Part shown: positions 19,075 through 25,866 of the stretch, one piece after another
Layout of the letters: each line of letters opens with the position of its first letter
Numbering within the stretch: the first letter of the stretch is position 1
DNA from: Chrysochromulina tobinii
Taxonomy: Eukaryota > Haptophyta > Prymnesiales > Chrysochromulinaceae
Direction: 5' to 3'
Assembly: GCA_001275005.1 (NCBI GenBank)
Contig: JWZX01002366.1
Coordinates: 1 to 35,408 of the forward strand
DNA: 35,408 bases
The notes under the pieces: model-generated
Databases searched by the model: none
What the model was told of the DNA's origin: nothing
The model's input: the letters and a program-made list of their open reading frames with translations, nothing else
Position numbers and translations under genes: made by a program

Positions 19075-20874
19075 TTAAGGCGCGGCGAACGGCACCGACG
19101 AGTGGTGCAGGAAGATGCGCACCTTGCCGTCGTTGCAGCGCCCGTAGCCGAAGGTGTACTCGACCTTGGCCTTGCTGCCGTCGGTGGCGTCGGTGAAGTA
19201 GTAGTTGCCCATGGCGATGCCGATGCCGCCCTTGAGCTCGATTTGGTGGTTGTCGTACACGACGTCCGCCCAGCCCTTGCCGCCGTTGATGGCAAAGCCG
19301 AGGTCCTCCTCGTAGCCGTCCTCGACCACCTTGCCGCCGACAAAGTAGGACATCGCGGAAGCGCCGGTCGGGCGGAACTGATACTCGGCCGCCTTGGTCG
19401 GCTTGAAGAGGACGTTACCGTGGCCATAGTAGTATAGGTCAGCCGCGGCGTCAGCAGCAGTCTGGATGTAGTCGCCCTTCTCCTTGTAGGTCTTGGTGAT
19501 CTTCTTGATCGCGGCTGCCCAGTTGGCCTGCACCTCGCGCACCTCCTCCTCGGTCACGGGCTTGGGGCCGTCGCTGGCCACGAACGGCACCGACGAGTGG
19601 TGCAGGAAGATGCGCACCTTGCCGTCCGTGCACTTCTTGTAGCCAAAGGTGTACTCGACCTTGGTCTTCTCGCCCGTGGTCGCGCAGGTGAACCAGTAGA
19701 TGCCCATCGCGACCGCGGTCGGGCCGTTGAGGTCGATCTGGTGGTTGAGGAACTCGACGTCCGCCCAGCCCTTGCCGCCGTTGATGGCGAAGCCGGCATC
19801 CTCCGCGATGCCGTTCTCGACCGCGTTCTTGCCGACAAAGTAGGACATCGCGGAAGCGCCGGTCGGGCGGAAGGGTACTTCGGCCGCCTTGGTCGGCTTG
19901 AAGAGGACCTTCGAGTGGCCGTAGCCGTACAGCTCGGCGGCCGCGCTGCTCGCTGCTCCGACGAAGTCGCCGCCATTCTTGTACACCTTCGAGATCGTCT
20001 TGATGGAGCTGGCCCACGACTTCTGCGCCGCGATCACCTCGGCCTCGGTCACATCGGCCACGCTCTGCTTAGAAGGCTTCGTGCCGGCCACGAACGGCAC
20101 CGACGAGTGGTGCAGGAAGATACGCACCTTGCCGTCCGTGCACTTCTTGTAGCCAAAGGTGTACTCGACCTTGGTCTTCTCGCCCGTGGTCGCGCAGGTG
20201 AAGTAGTAGTTGCCCATCGCGATGGCATTGTTGCCCTCGACCTGGATCTGGTGGTTGTCGAAGACGACAGACTTCCAGCCCATGCCGCCGTTGATGGCAA
20301 AGCCAGCGTCCTCCTCGATGCCATTGGCCACTGCATTCTTGCCGACAAAGTAGGACATCGCCATGGAAGCCGTCGGGCGGAACTGAGCCTGAACAGCCTT
20401 GGTCGGCTTGAAGAGGACGTTCGAGTGTCCATCTGTGAGAGGTGCACGGAGCCAAGGTGTGAGCATTGAGTGGAGGCGTAAGCTGAGAGCGATCGATGTG
20501 CGTTTGGGGACGGCTAGCTTCCTGCCGCGAGCTTCCGTCTGAACTTGCGTCTGAGTTTGAGAGGCTCGAACGCGCTTACAGGCGTACAGCTCGCCCGCGG
20601 CCTTGCCCGCGACGCCAACGTAGTCACCGCCCTCCAGGTACGTCTTCGAGATGGTCGCGATCGCGTTCGCCCACGAGTTCTGCGCCGCACGCACCTCCTT
20701 CTCGGTCACAGTAAAGGCGGCGGTGGGCACAACCATACCCTTTCCGGTCAAGACGGTGGCCACTTTCGAGCCAATCCCGAAGATCATTTCGGGCGTCGAG
20801 GTGCGCACGTTCACATTGCGAACGCCGGCATGCGGTTGAACAAAGAGGGAGAGGACTGAGACGTAGAAGAGCAT
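19075..20874 (-). CDS. Secreted or plastid protein with three NTF2/SnoaL-like domains
   Basis: Exons 20874-20580 and 20432-19075 give 550 residues. The first 17 residues (MLFYVSVLSLFVQPHAG) look like a signal peptide. Three tandem modules of about 165 residues follow. Each has W-x-x-AI-x-x-I, LFKPTKA, SYFVG(G/K), GFAINGGxGW, NHQI, (A/G)IAMGxYxF, KVEYTFGY and RIFLHHSSVPF. This is the SnoaL-like/CaMKII-association type of the NTF2 fold, common in diatoms, haptophytes and other algae and, as I recall, often mislabelled phosphoribosyl-AMP cyclohydrolase. Natural substrate is unknown. Without splicing the first module is interrupted by 49 unrelated residues; splicing gives ELYAYGHSNVLF, matching ELYGYGHSKVLF in module 2. 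Secretion or plastid targeting is inferred. It is divergent from the ABC transporter. Confidence 0.82.
   Translation of the reverse strand: MLFYVSVLSLFVQPHAGVRNVNVRTSTPEMIFGIGSKVATVLTGKGMVVPTAAFTVTEKEVRAAQNSWANAIATISKTYLEGGDYVGVAGKAAGELYACKRVRASQTQTQVQTEARGRKLAVPKRTSIALSLRLHSMLTPWLRAPLTDGHSNVLFKPTKAVQAQFRPTASMAMSYFVGKNAVANGIEEDAGFAINGGMGWKSVVFDNHQIQVEGNNAIAMGNYYFTCATTGEKTKVEYTFGYKKCTDGKVRIFLHHSSVPFVAGTKPSKQSVADVTEAEVIAAQKSWASSIKTISKVYKNGGDFVGAASSAAAELYGYGHSKVLFKPTKAAEVPFRPTGASAMSYFVGKNAVENGIAEDAGFAINGGKGWADVEFLNHQIDLNGPTAVAMGIYWFTCATTGEKTKVEYTFGYKKCTDGKVRIFLHHSSVPFVASDGPKPVTEEEVREVQANWAAAIKKITKTYKEKGDYIQTAADAAADLYYYGHGNVLFKPTKAAEYQFRPTGASAMSYFVGGKVVEDGYEEDLGFAINGGKGWADVVYDNHQIELKGGIGIAMGNYYFTDATDGSKAKVEYTFGYGRCNDGKVRIFLHHSSVPFAAP
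19582..20210 (-). repeat. Near-identical module segments (gene conversion)
   Basis: About 115 bases starting at 19582 and again at 20093, 511 bases apart, differ at only one position I can see. They encode the KVEYTFGYKK to SSVPF part of modules 2 and 1. The third module (about 19083 on) is clearly more diverged over the same stretch, and the 5' parts of modules 1 and 2 also differ. This suggests local gene conversion or partial duplication. Confidence 0.8.
20433..20579 (-). other. In-frame 147-base intron of the NTF2-like gene
   Basis: Minus-strand donor GTAAGCGCG and acceptor CACCTCTCACAG. It is 147 bases long, divisible by three, and has no stop in frame, so retention would still yield a full protein with a 49-residue insertion in the first domain. 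Alignment of the three modules shows it is an intron. Confidence 0.88.
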
Positions 20875-20990
20875 TCTGTGTCCTTCGAGTTCGCAAGAAG
20901 GTATCTAAATCTGGAAATCTGGAATCTCGCGGTTTCCAAAAGACGACGGGAATCAGAATCATCAACGATGCGGCTGAGACCGGGAACAGA

Positions 20991-21012
20991 GCCGGAAAAA
21001 CGTTTTTCCGGC
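20991..21012. repeat. 22-bp perfect palindrome
   Basis: GCCGGAAAAAC followed directly by its reverse complement GTTTTTCCGGC, with no loop. It could be a dimeric factor site. A hairpin role is less likely without a spacer. Confidence 0.85.
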
Positions 21013-21230
21013 GTATTTCCGACCCAGAGACCTACACACGCTCGGAGTCTGGAGTGCCGGGCGAACCAATGAGCAAAATTCACGCAAAATTCAACAAACT
21101 GAATGTGAATGGTGTATTCACCGTTCAACATTCAACATTCAACATTCACCTATGACTTGTATTTCGCCCATCCTTGCGCCCATCAGATCTATCTTCTTTT
21201 CGCGAGAAATACGCGAGACCCCTTTGTTTC

Positions 21231-21240
21231 TTTTATAAGA
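21231..21240 (+). promoter_or_regulatory. TATA-like element of the ABC transporter gene
   Basis: TTTTATAAGA lies about 102 bases upstream of the ATG at 21342, in the right place for a promoter with a leader of about 70 bases. Inferred from sequence and position only. Confidence 0.35.
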
Positions 21241-21341
21241 GCCCTTCCATGCCCTTCACACACACACATGCACCACCACGTACATTTGTGGTCCTGTTAA
21301 CTTCACTCGTTCACACAAAACCGCACACACGTTCACGAACC

Positions 21342-23375
21342 ATGCTGAGAAAACGCGGCCGCTCTGCCGCCGCTATCGGCACGCTGCTCCACCCGCGCCT
21401 AAAATTGCTACACCATTGTCACTGCAGCACCGTGGCCGGCAAGCGCTCACCCGACAAACGCCCACCCGATGAATTCCGGCGCCACCTTCTCCGCCTCGCT
21501 TGGCCCGAGCGTCAGCGCTTCGCTGGCGGACTGGTGCTGCTGGTGGGATCCTCGTCCATCTCGGTGGTGTTCCCAAAGGTCATGGGCGCCGTGATGGACT
21601 CTTGCCTAGCGGGCGGCGGCGACAGTTGGACACCAGCCGCCGCTGCGACTGCCCTCTTTGGTCTCTTTAGCGCACAATCTATCATGGTTGCTGTACGCGG
21701 GCGGCTCATGGCCGTGGCCGGTGAACGAGTTGCGGCTCGCCTGCGAGCGGAAACGTTCACCTCGCTGCTGCTTCGGCACGACGTAGCCTTCTTTGACCGC
21801 GTGCGATCAGGCGACCTGCAGTCGCGCCTGACTGCCGACTGTTCGAGTCTGCAGAAGCTTGTCGTCAGTGACGCTATTAGTGCGCTGCGTGCGGGTTTGA
21901 TGGCCACAGGCGCGGGGGTCGCGATGCTCAGTATCTCGCCATCGCTCTTCTGCATCTCGTTGCTCAGCTTCCCACCCGCCGTGGTCCTTGCGCGCCGTAT
22001 GGGCGAAACCATGCGCGAGCGTCAGCGGCAGGTGCAGGAAGCGCTCGGAGAGGCAGGTGCAGAGGCGGAGCGCGCTCTCGGCAACGTACACACGCTCAAG
22101 CTATTCGCCGCCGAAGGCGAGGCGCTCGAGAGGTACGGGGCCAAGGTGACGACGGCGCGCCGGAGGGCTGAGGAGGTTGGTGCTGCTCAGGCGCTGAGCG
22201 AGGCTGGAGTGGGACTCGCCCTCCAGTCGTCCGCCCTTCTAGTGCTAGCTGTAGGAGGCCAACAGATCCTCGATGGCACGCTCACGTACGGCGACCTGTC
22301 CGCCTTCCTGCTGTACTCGATGATGACCGGCTTCGGCGCGGGCAACGTCGCGACGGCCTACTCCGAGTTTCGCCGCGCGAGTGGCGCCTCGGAGCGCGTG
22401 ATGCAGCTGCTCGAGCCTCGGCCCGCGGACCTGGAGCGTGAGAGGAGCGTGACTCTCCAGCTGCCCACCTCGACGCCCATCGGGCCCAACACAACGCCAA
22501 TCATGCCCATCACAACGCCAATGGGGACCAACACAACGCCAAGGGTGACCATCACGACGCCCATGAGGCCCAGCACAACGCCAACTGTGCCCATCACCAC
22601 GCCGCCAGGTTTTTCGAGTATGGCCACGGCGACGCGTCAATCGCCCGCGACGGCGCTCCCTCGCATCGACGCTGTGGGTGCGGCCGGGGCGGTCGGCGCG
22701 ATGGCCGTTGGCCAGATTGAGTTTGAGGGCGTGAGCTTCGCTTACCCGAGCGCGCCGCACCGGCCTGTGCTCTCGGGGCTTGATCTGCACGTGGCTGCAG
22801 GCGAGCGAGTCGCCCTCGTGGGGGCGTCGGGCTCAGGCAAGTCGACGATTGCCGCGCTGCTCGCCGGGCTGTATGCGCCGCAGCGGGGACGCGTGCTGCT
22901 GGGCGGGGTGGACGTGGACACCATTGAGCGTGTGCACTTGCGCACGCGGCTGCTCTCGGTGGTTCCGCAGGAGCCCGCCCTCTTTTCAGGAAGCCTGCGT
23001 GAAAACCTACTCGTCGGTCGGCCGGGTGCTACCGAGGCAGAGCTGCGCGCGGCGGCCGACGCCGCCGGCTGCGCCGACTTCGCCGACTTGCATTGGACGC
23101 GAGACGTTGGCGAGCGAGGGCTTCAGCTCTCCGGCGGTCAGAAGCAGCGAGTCGCCCTCGCGCGAGTGCTGCTGCGCGACACGCCCATTGTCATCCTTGA
23201 TGAGTTCTCATCCGCGCTGGACGGCAAGATGGAGGCGAGCCTCGTCAACGGGCTCCAGCGCGCGCTCGCCGGCCGTACGCTGCTCCTCATCACGCACAGA
23301 ACCTCGCCGCTCGGGCTGGTCGAGAGGGTCATCAACTTGCCGAGCTTCGCAAACACCGATGTGGGGGGGAGGTAA
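21342..23375 (+). CDS. ABCB-type half-transporter, probably mitochondrial
   Basis: A 677-residue half-transporter from the ATG at 21342 (context GAACCATG). An upstream in-frame start begins with a run of unlikely sequence. Residues 1-35 are basic and Arg/His/Leu-rich with no acid, fitting a mitochondrial presequence. An ABC type-1 membrane domain covers about 55-345. The ATPase domain has Walker A GASGSGKST (about 493-501), Q-loop VPQEP, signature LSGGQ (596-600), Walker B VILDE, D-loop SSALD and H-loop histidine in LLITHRTS. It is closest in feel to ABCB8/ABCB10 or TAP-like proteins. Two oddities: a Thr/Pro repeat linker of about 45 residues between the two domains, and a short C-terminus (about 25 residues after the H-loop, where about 50-60 is usual). 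A GGAG-GTAAAT donor-like site at 23368-23377 spans the stop, so a further exon is possible. Substrate not predictable. Confidence 0.85.
   Translation: MLRKRGRSAAAIGTLLHPRLKLLHHCHCSTVAGKRSPDKRPPDEFRRHLLRLAWPERQRFAGGLVLLVGSSSISVVFPKVMGAVMDSCLAGGGDSWTPAAAATALFGLFSAQSIMVAVRGRLMAVAGERVAARLRAETFTSLLLRHDVAFFDRVRSGDLQSRLTADCSSLQKLVVSDAISALRAGLMATGAGVAMLSISPSLFCISLLSFPPAVVLARRMGETMRERQRQVQEALGEAGAEAERALGNVHTLKLFAAEGEALERYGAKVTTARRRAEEVGAAQALSEAGVGLALQSSALLVLAVGGQQILDGTLTYGDLSAFLLYSMMTGFGAGNVATAYSEFRRASGASERVMQLLEPRPADLERERSVTLQLPTSTPIGPNTTPIMPITTPMGTNTTPRVTITTPMRPSTTPTVPITTPPGFSSMATATRQSPATALPRIDAVGAAGAVGAMAVGQIEFEGVSFAYPSAPHRPVLSGLDLHVAAGERVALVGASGSGKSTIAALLAGLYAPQRGRVLLGGVDVDTIERVHLRTRLLSVVPQEPALFSGSLRENLLVGRPGATEAELRAAADAAGCADFADLHWTRDVGERGLQLSGGQKQRVALARVLLRDTPIVILDEFSSALDGKMEASLVNGLQRALAGRTLLLITHRTSPLGLVERVINLPSFANTDVGGR
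22473..22604 (+). repeat. 21-bp minisatellite in the ABC transporter linker
   Basis: Six consecutive 21-base units, each encoding seven residues of the form TP-x-x-x-x-T (for example TPIGPNT, TPIMPIT, TPMGTNT). The units are diverged from each other but keep length and frame. They lie between the membrane and ATPase domains. Confidence 0.88.
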
Positions 23376-23979
23376 ATTACCGCTACCTCGCACAACACGA
23401 CGCGGTGCGGGGGGCGCTGAAATTTCGTTGTCATGTCGATGTCCGATGTCGATTGGCTCCAGTAGGGGCACCGCTGCGCGTCCGGCGCACGCTGAAACTG
23501 ACGAAAAGCGTCACTTTACCGGACAGGGACACACTCAGCACACACACGCCGGTGTCCGGCGTACAGCGGCTCGCGCGACGGAGCGCGACGGACCATAATA
23601 CGCGGTCCCGCCCTCCCGCCACTCTTGCCGCGGCCGTGAGAGTCAGAGGAGTGGGTCCCGGCTCGGCTCTGAGGACAGGGGTCCGACGAGACAGGCAGTA
23701 ACTAGGAGCACATCGTTGACCTGCCGCACGGACCTGGCTGGGTCCGGCCACACTTCTGTGGCGCGGCTCTCCTAGCAGCCTGACCCATTCGTCTGTCGAC
23801 AGAACGGCAAACGCCAATCGCAAGTGCCTCCGCGATCTGTGTGGAGCACAGAGCCAAGAGGCAGCAGCACAACGAACCTGAGCGTTCCAGCCGCTGTCAT
23901 CGTGTCAAATGCATCTGCGTCGCACGACTCCACACATTACGTGCAGACGCGTCGTTGCACAACCTAGCACATCATCTCC
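23376..23979. other. Convergent intergenic region
   Basis: 604 bases between the 3' ends of the ABC transporter and the SNARE gene. Open frames of about 100-130 codons exist on both strands but are Arg/Thr/Ser-rich, overlap each other and match nothing I know. No RNA gene seen. Confidence 0.45.
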
Positions 23980-24315
23980 CTAATGTGTCATCCTCCAGAC
24001 GAAAATGAACACAAAGAACACAAAGAGTGCGAGCATGGGCATCGAGCAGTCGCCCCCCATCTTACTGAATGCCCCCAGCCGTTTCCGCGTACCGTCCAGC
24101 AAGCTACCCGCACTGTCAAAGCTATTGCTGATATTGTCCAGCATGTTGTTCTGATCGCGAACATCGGCGCCGATCGCTATGGTCAGTTCTTTGAGCTGAC
24201 TGACCTTGCCAGCAAGGCCGTTGATAAGCGCATCGTTCTCTCCCTCCATGAACCGATCGTACTCAGCGCCGCCACTGCCATGATGAGCCGCGCCGCTGCG
24301 GTTACGAGGGTGCAT
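23980..24315 (-). CDS. Bet1/Sft1-like Qc-SNARE
   Basis: A 111-residue, single-exon protein. The N-terminus is short and polar, then a SNARE motif (about residues 25-80) runs from DALINGLAGKVSQLKELT through the zero-layer glutamine in VRDQNNMLDNI to SLLDGTRKRLG. A C-terminal hydrophobic anchor of about 17 residues (MPMLALFVFFVFIFVW) ends four residues from the terminus. Small size, no N-terminal regulatory domain and the LxxLT-I-G-x-VRDQN pattern fit the Bet1/Sft1 family, which works in ER-to-Golgi and intra-Golgi fusion. Bet1 and Sft1 cannot be told apart here. The start is the first ATG (MHPRNRSG), and the frame is complete. Confidence 0.9.
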   Translation of the reverse strand: MHPRNRSGAAHHGSGGAEYDRFMEGENDALINGLAGKVSQLKELTIAIGADVRDQNNMLDNISNSFDSAGSLLDGTRKRLGAFSKMGGDCSMPMLALFVFFVFIFVWRMTH

Positions 24316-24810
24316 GACCCACCGCGGAATGGAAAGATAGGTGTTAATCGGCGTGCCACGTGTTCAGACCTTCCGAATTTTAATCATTTCACAAGGTCAA
24401 AAGGAACCTCGCCGGTACCGGGACAACATATGTGTGACCACACATGGCGTGTGGTGCATCGAGTGGTGCTTGGATGCCGACACGGCCGGCGGCCGCGATC
24501 CGCACAGCCGCGATTCGCCGAATTCAGAATGGAATCGACCGACGTGAGGTCCAATTTGGCAGTGCTGGTGTAGCGGAAACCAATCGGAAAACGTTCACCC
24601 GCAAGCCTGCCGGCAGCGAACGCCCCATCCACCCACATGCAACGCCCCAGCTCGTGCAATCCGAGCGGCTGCAGGTCGACTGGTCGAGAGGTCTCCAGGA
24701 TCGACGATCGACATCACACACCTTCACACCACAGAAGAATGGAGACATTGACGTCGACAATTGAGCGTCGATGGAGCGAGATGTGCGTTCAGCTGAAGCA
24801 GGCAGCTGCT
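24316..24810. other. Intergenic region upstream of the SNARE gene
   Basis: 495 bases between two minus-strand genes. It should hold the SNARE promoter. Open frames here look random; I see no gene, RNA or repeat. Confidence 0.45.
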
Positions 24811-25596
24811 CTACCGCCACGCCACCATTCGTTCATTCACAACGGTCGTTGTCAATAAATGTGACCTTGAAGCCGTCACGGACGACCTGCCGCACCTTTC
24901 CAGGAGGGTGTAGCGAAGAGACAGAGACGCAGGCGATACATGTGGTGTGAGAGTCTGGCGGCGAAGGTTTGGCAGTAATTGCTGAAGAGAGAGAGAGAGG
25001 TCAGAGTCTGGTGGTGATGGCTCTCCACGGTCGAGGGCATCATATGTCCAGGCTTTCTTGTCAACATGGGGGGTGGTAAAATCCAAGAGCGCCTCTGCAA
25101 TTTCACCACTCCACTGGGCAGACTTGAAAGGCGAAGGCGTAGTGGAAGACAAGACTACGCGAGCGAGGGGCCAGGCAGCAGCCGTGCCGTCGGCAATGCA
25201 GCGCACAGCGACCTGCGAGCCTGTCTCAGTTGATGAAAAGATGATGCCACCAACTATACCCTCCGGCTCGCCAGGCAGTGGTCCGATCGCATTTGAGTCG
25301 GGGTCTGAAAGGAGCCGGACCCGCATGCTGGGTTCTGGATCTCTGCAGAGCTCCGCGATGTGCTTGAGTTCGCTCTCGCAAAGGCGCACAGTATCCGCTC
25401 GCCACCACCCCATGGGAAGTTCACGATCACCATAAACTGGACGCACGCGCAGCAGAAGGCCATAGGGCTTGCTGCGATAGTAGTCATACACATCGCCGTC
25501 CACAAAGGGATGCACAAGCAAGGTCACACGCAATGGGTTGCCATCTTTGCAGGTTGGAAGCAAGGCACGCAGGCGACGATGGGTGTAGTCCTCCAT
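24811..25596 (-). CDS. Unrecognised protein, C-terminus uncertain
   Basis: An open frame of 261 residues from an ATG at 25596. The first 165 residues look like a folded protein (LRVTLLVHPFVDGDVYDYY; a Gly/Val-rich EGIVGGIIFSSTETGSQVAV stretch) but I do not recognise the family. The end is unsure. A textbook 3' splice acceptor (pyrimidine run ending TCTTCAG, 24982-25003) lies inside the frame, and after it a different frame reads a more protein-like tail (KVRQVVRDGFKVTFIDNDRCE) ending in TGA at 24833-24835. Donors at 25106 (125-base intron) or 25028 (47 bases) keep the phase. No signal peptide or membrane span is seen. The gene may also extend upstream. Confidence 0.5.
   Translation of the reverse strand: MEDYTHRRLRALLPTCKDGNPLRVTLLVHPFVDGDVYDYYRSKPYGLLLRVRPVYGDRELPMGWWRADTVRLCESELKHIAELCRDPEPSMRVRLLSDPDSNAIGPLPGEPEGIVGGIIFSSTETGSQVAVRCIADGTAAAWPLARVVLSSTTPSPFKSAQWSGEIAEALLDFTTPHVDKKAWTYDALDRGEPSPPDSDLSLSLQQLLPNLRRQTLTPHVSPASLSLRYTLLERCGRSSVTASRSHLLTTTVVNERMVAWR
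24833..24981 (-). other. Possible alternative last exon
   Basis: It begins directly after the TCTTCAG acceptor. Read in the phase two bases after the splice, it is open and ends at TGA 24833-24835. It gives a basic/hydrophobic tail more like real coding sequence than the unspliced frame. It needs a donor leaving one base of a codon; candidates are GTGAAA at 25106 and GTGGAG at 25028. Confidence 0.4.
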
Positions 25597-25866
25597 TTGC
25601 CGACGAGGACGAAGAGAGCACGTTCGGCCTGCTATTGCGCCAGCCCTTTCCTATTCTTTTTCCAGACCCTGTCCCAATTAAGGAAGGTGCCACTTCACAA
25701 AGGAGAGAAACCATTTTTCAAAGCTCTTAACTAAGGAGTGATGCGTGTTGGACCCAGCATTAACAGATTCTCGATTCTCGTTGGTAGACGAGCGCGGGAA
25801 ATCGCCCACACATCGCATCCGGAATGGAAGGATCCTCGTGTAGTGAACACGAGGCCCTTACGCGTT

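Larger units (their letters stand above)
20875..21341. promoter_or_regulatory. Divergent promoter region, NTF2-like and ABC genes
   Basis: 467 AT-rich bases between divergent starts. A 22-base perfect palindrome lies at 20991-21012, a heptamer TTCAACA repeats three times at about 21124-21144, and a TATA-like TTTTATAAGA lies at 21231-21240, about 100 bases before the ABC start. Regulatory roles are inferred. Confidence 0.5.

Noticed and set aside
23431..23823. 130-codon frame between the ABC and SNARE genes
   Set aside because: Overlaps frames on the other strand, has no recognisable motif, and has Arg/Thr/Val-rich random composition.
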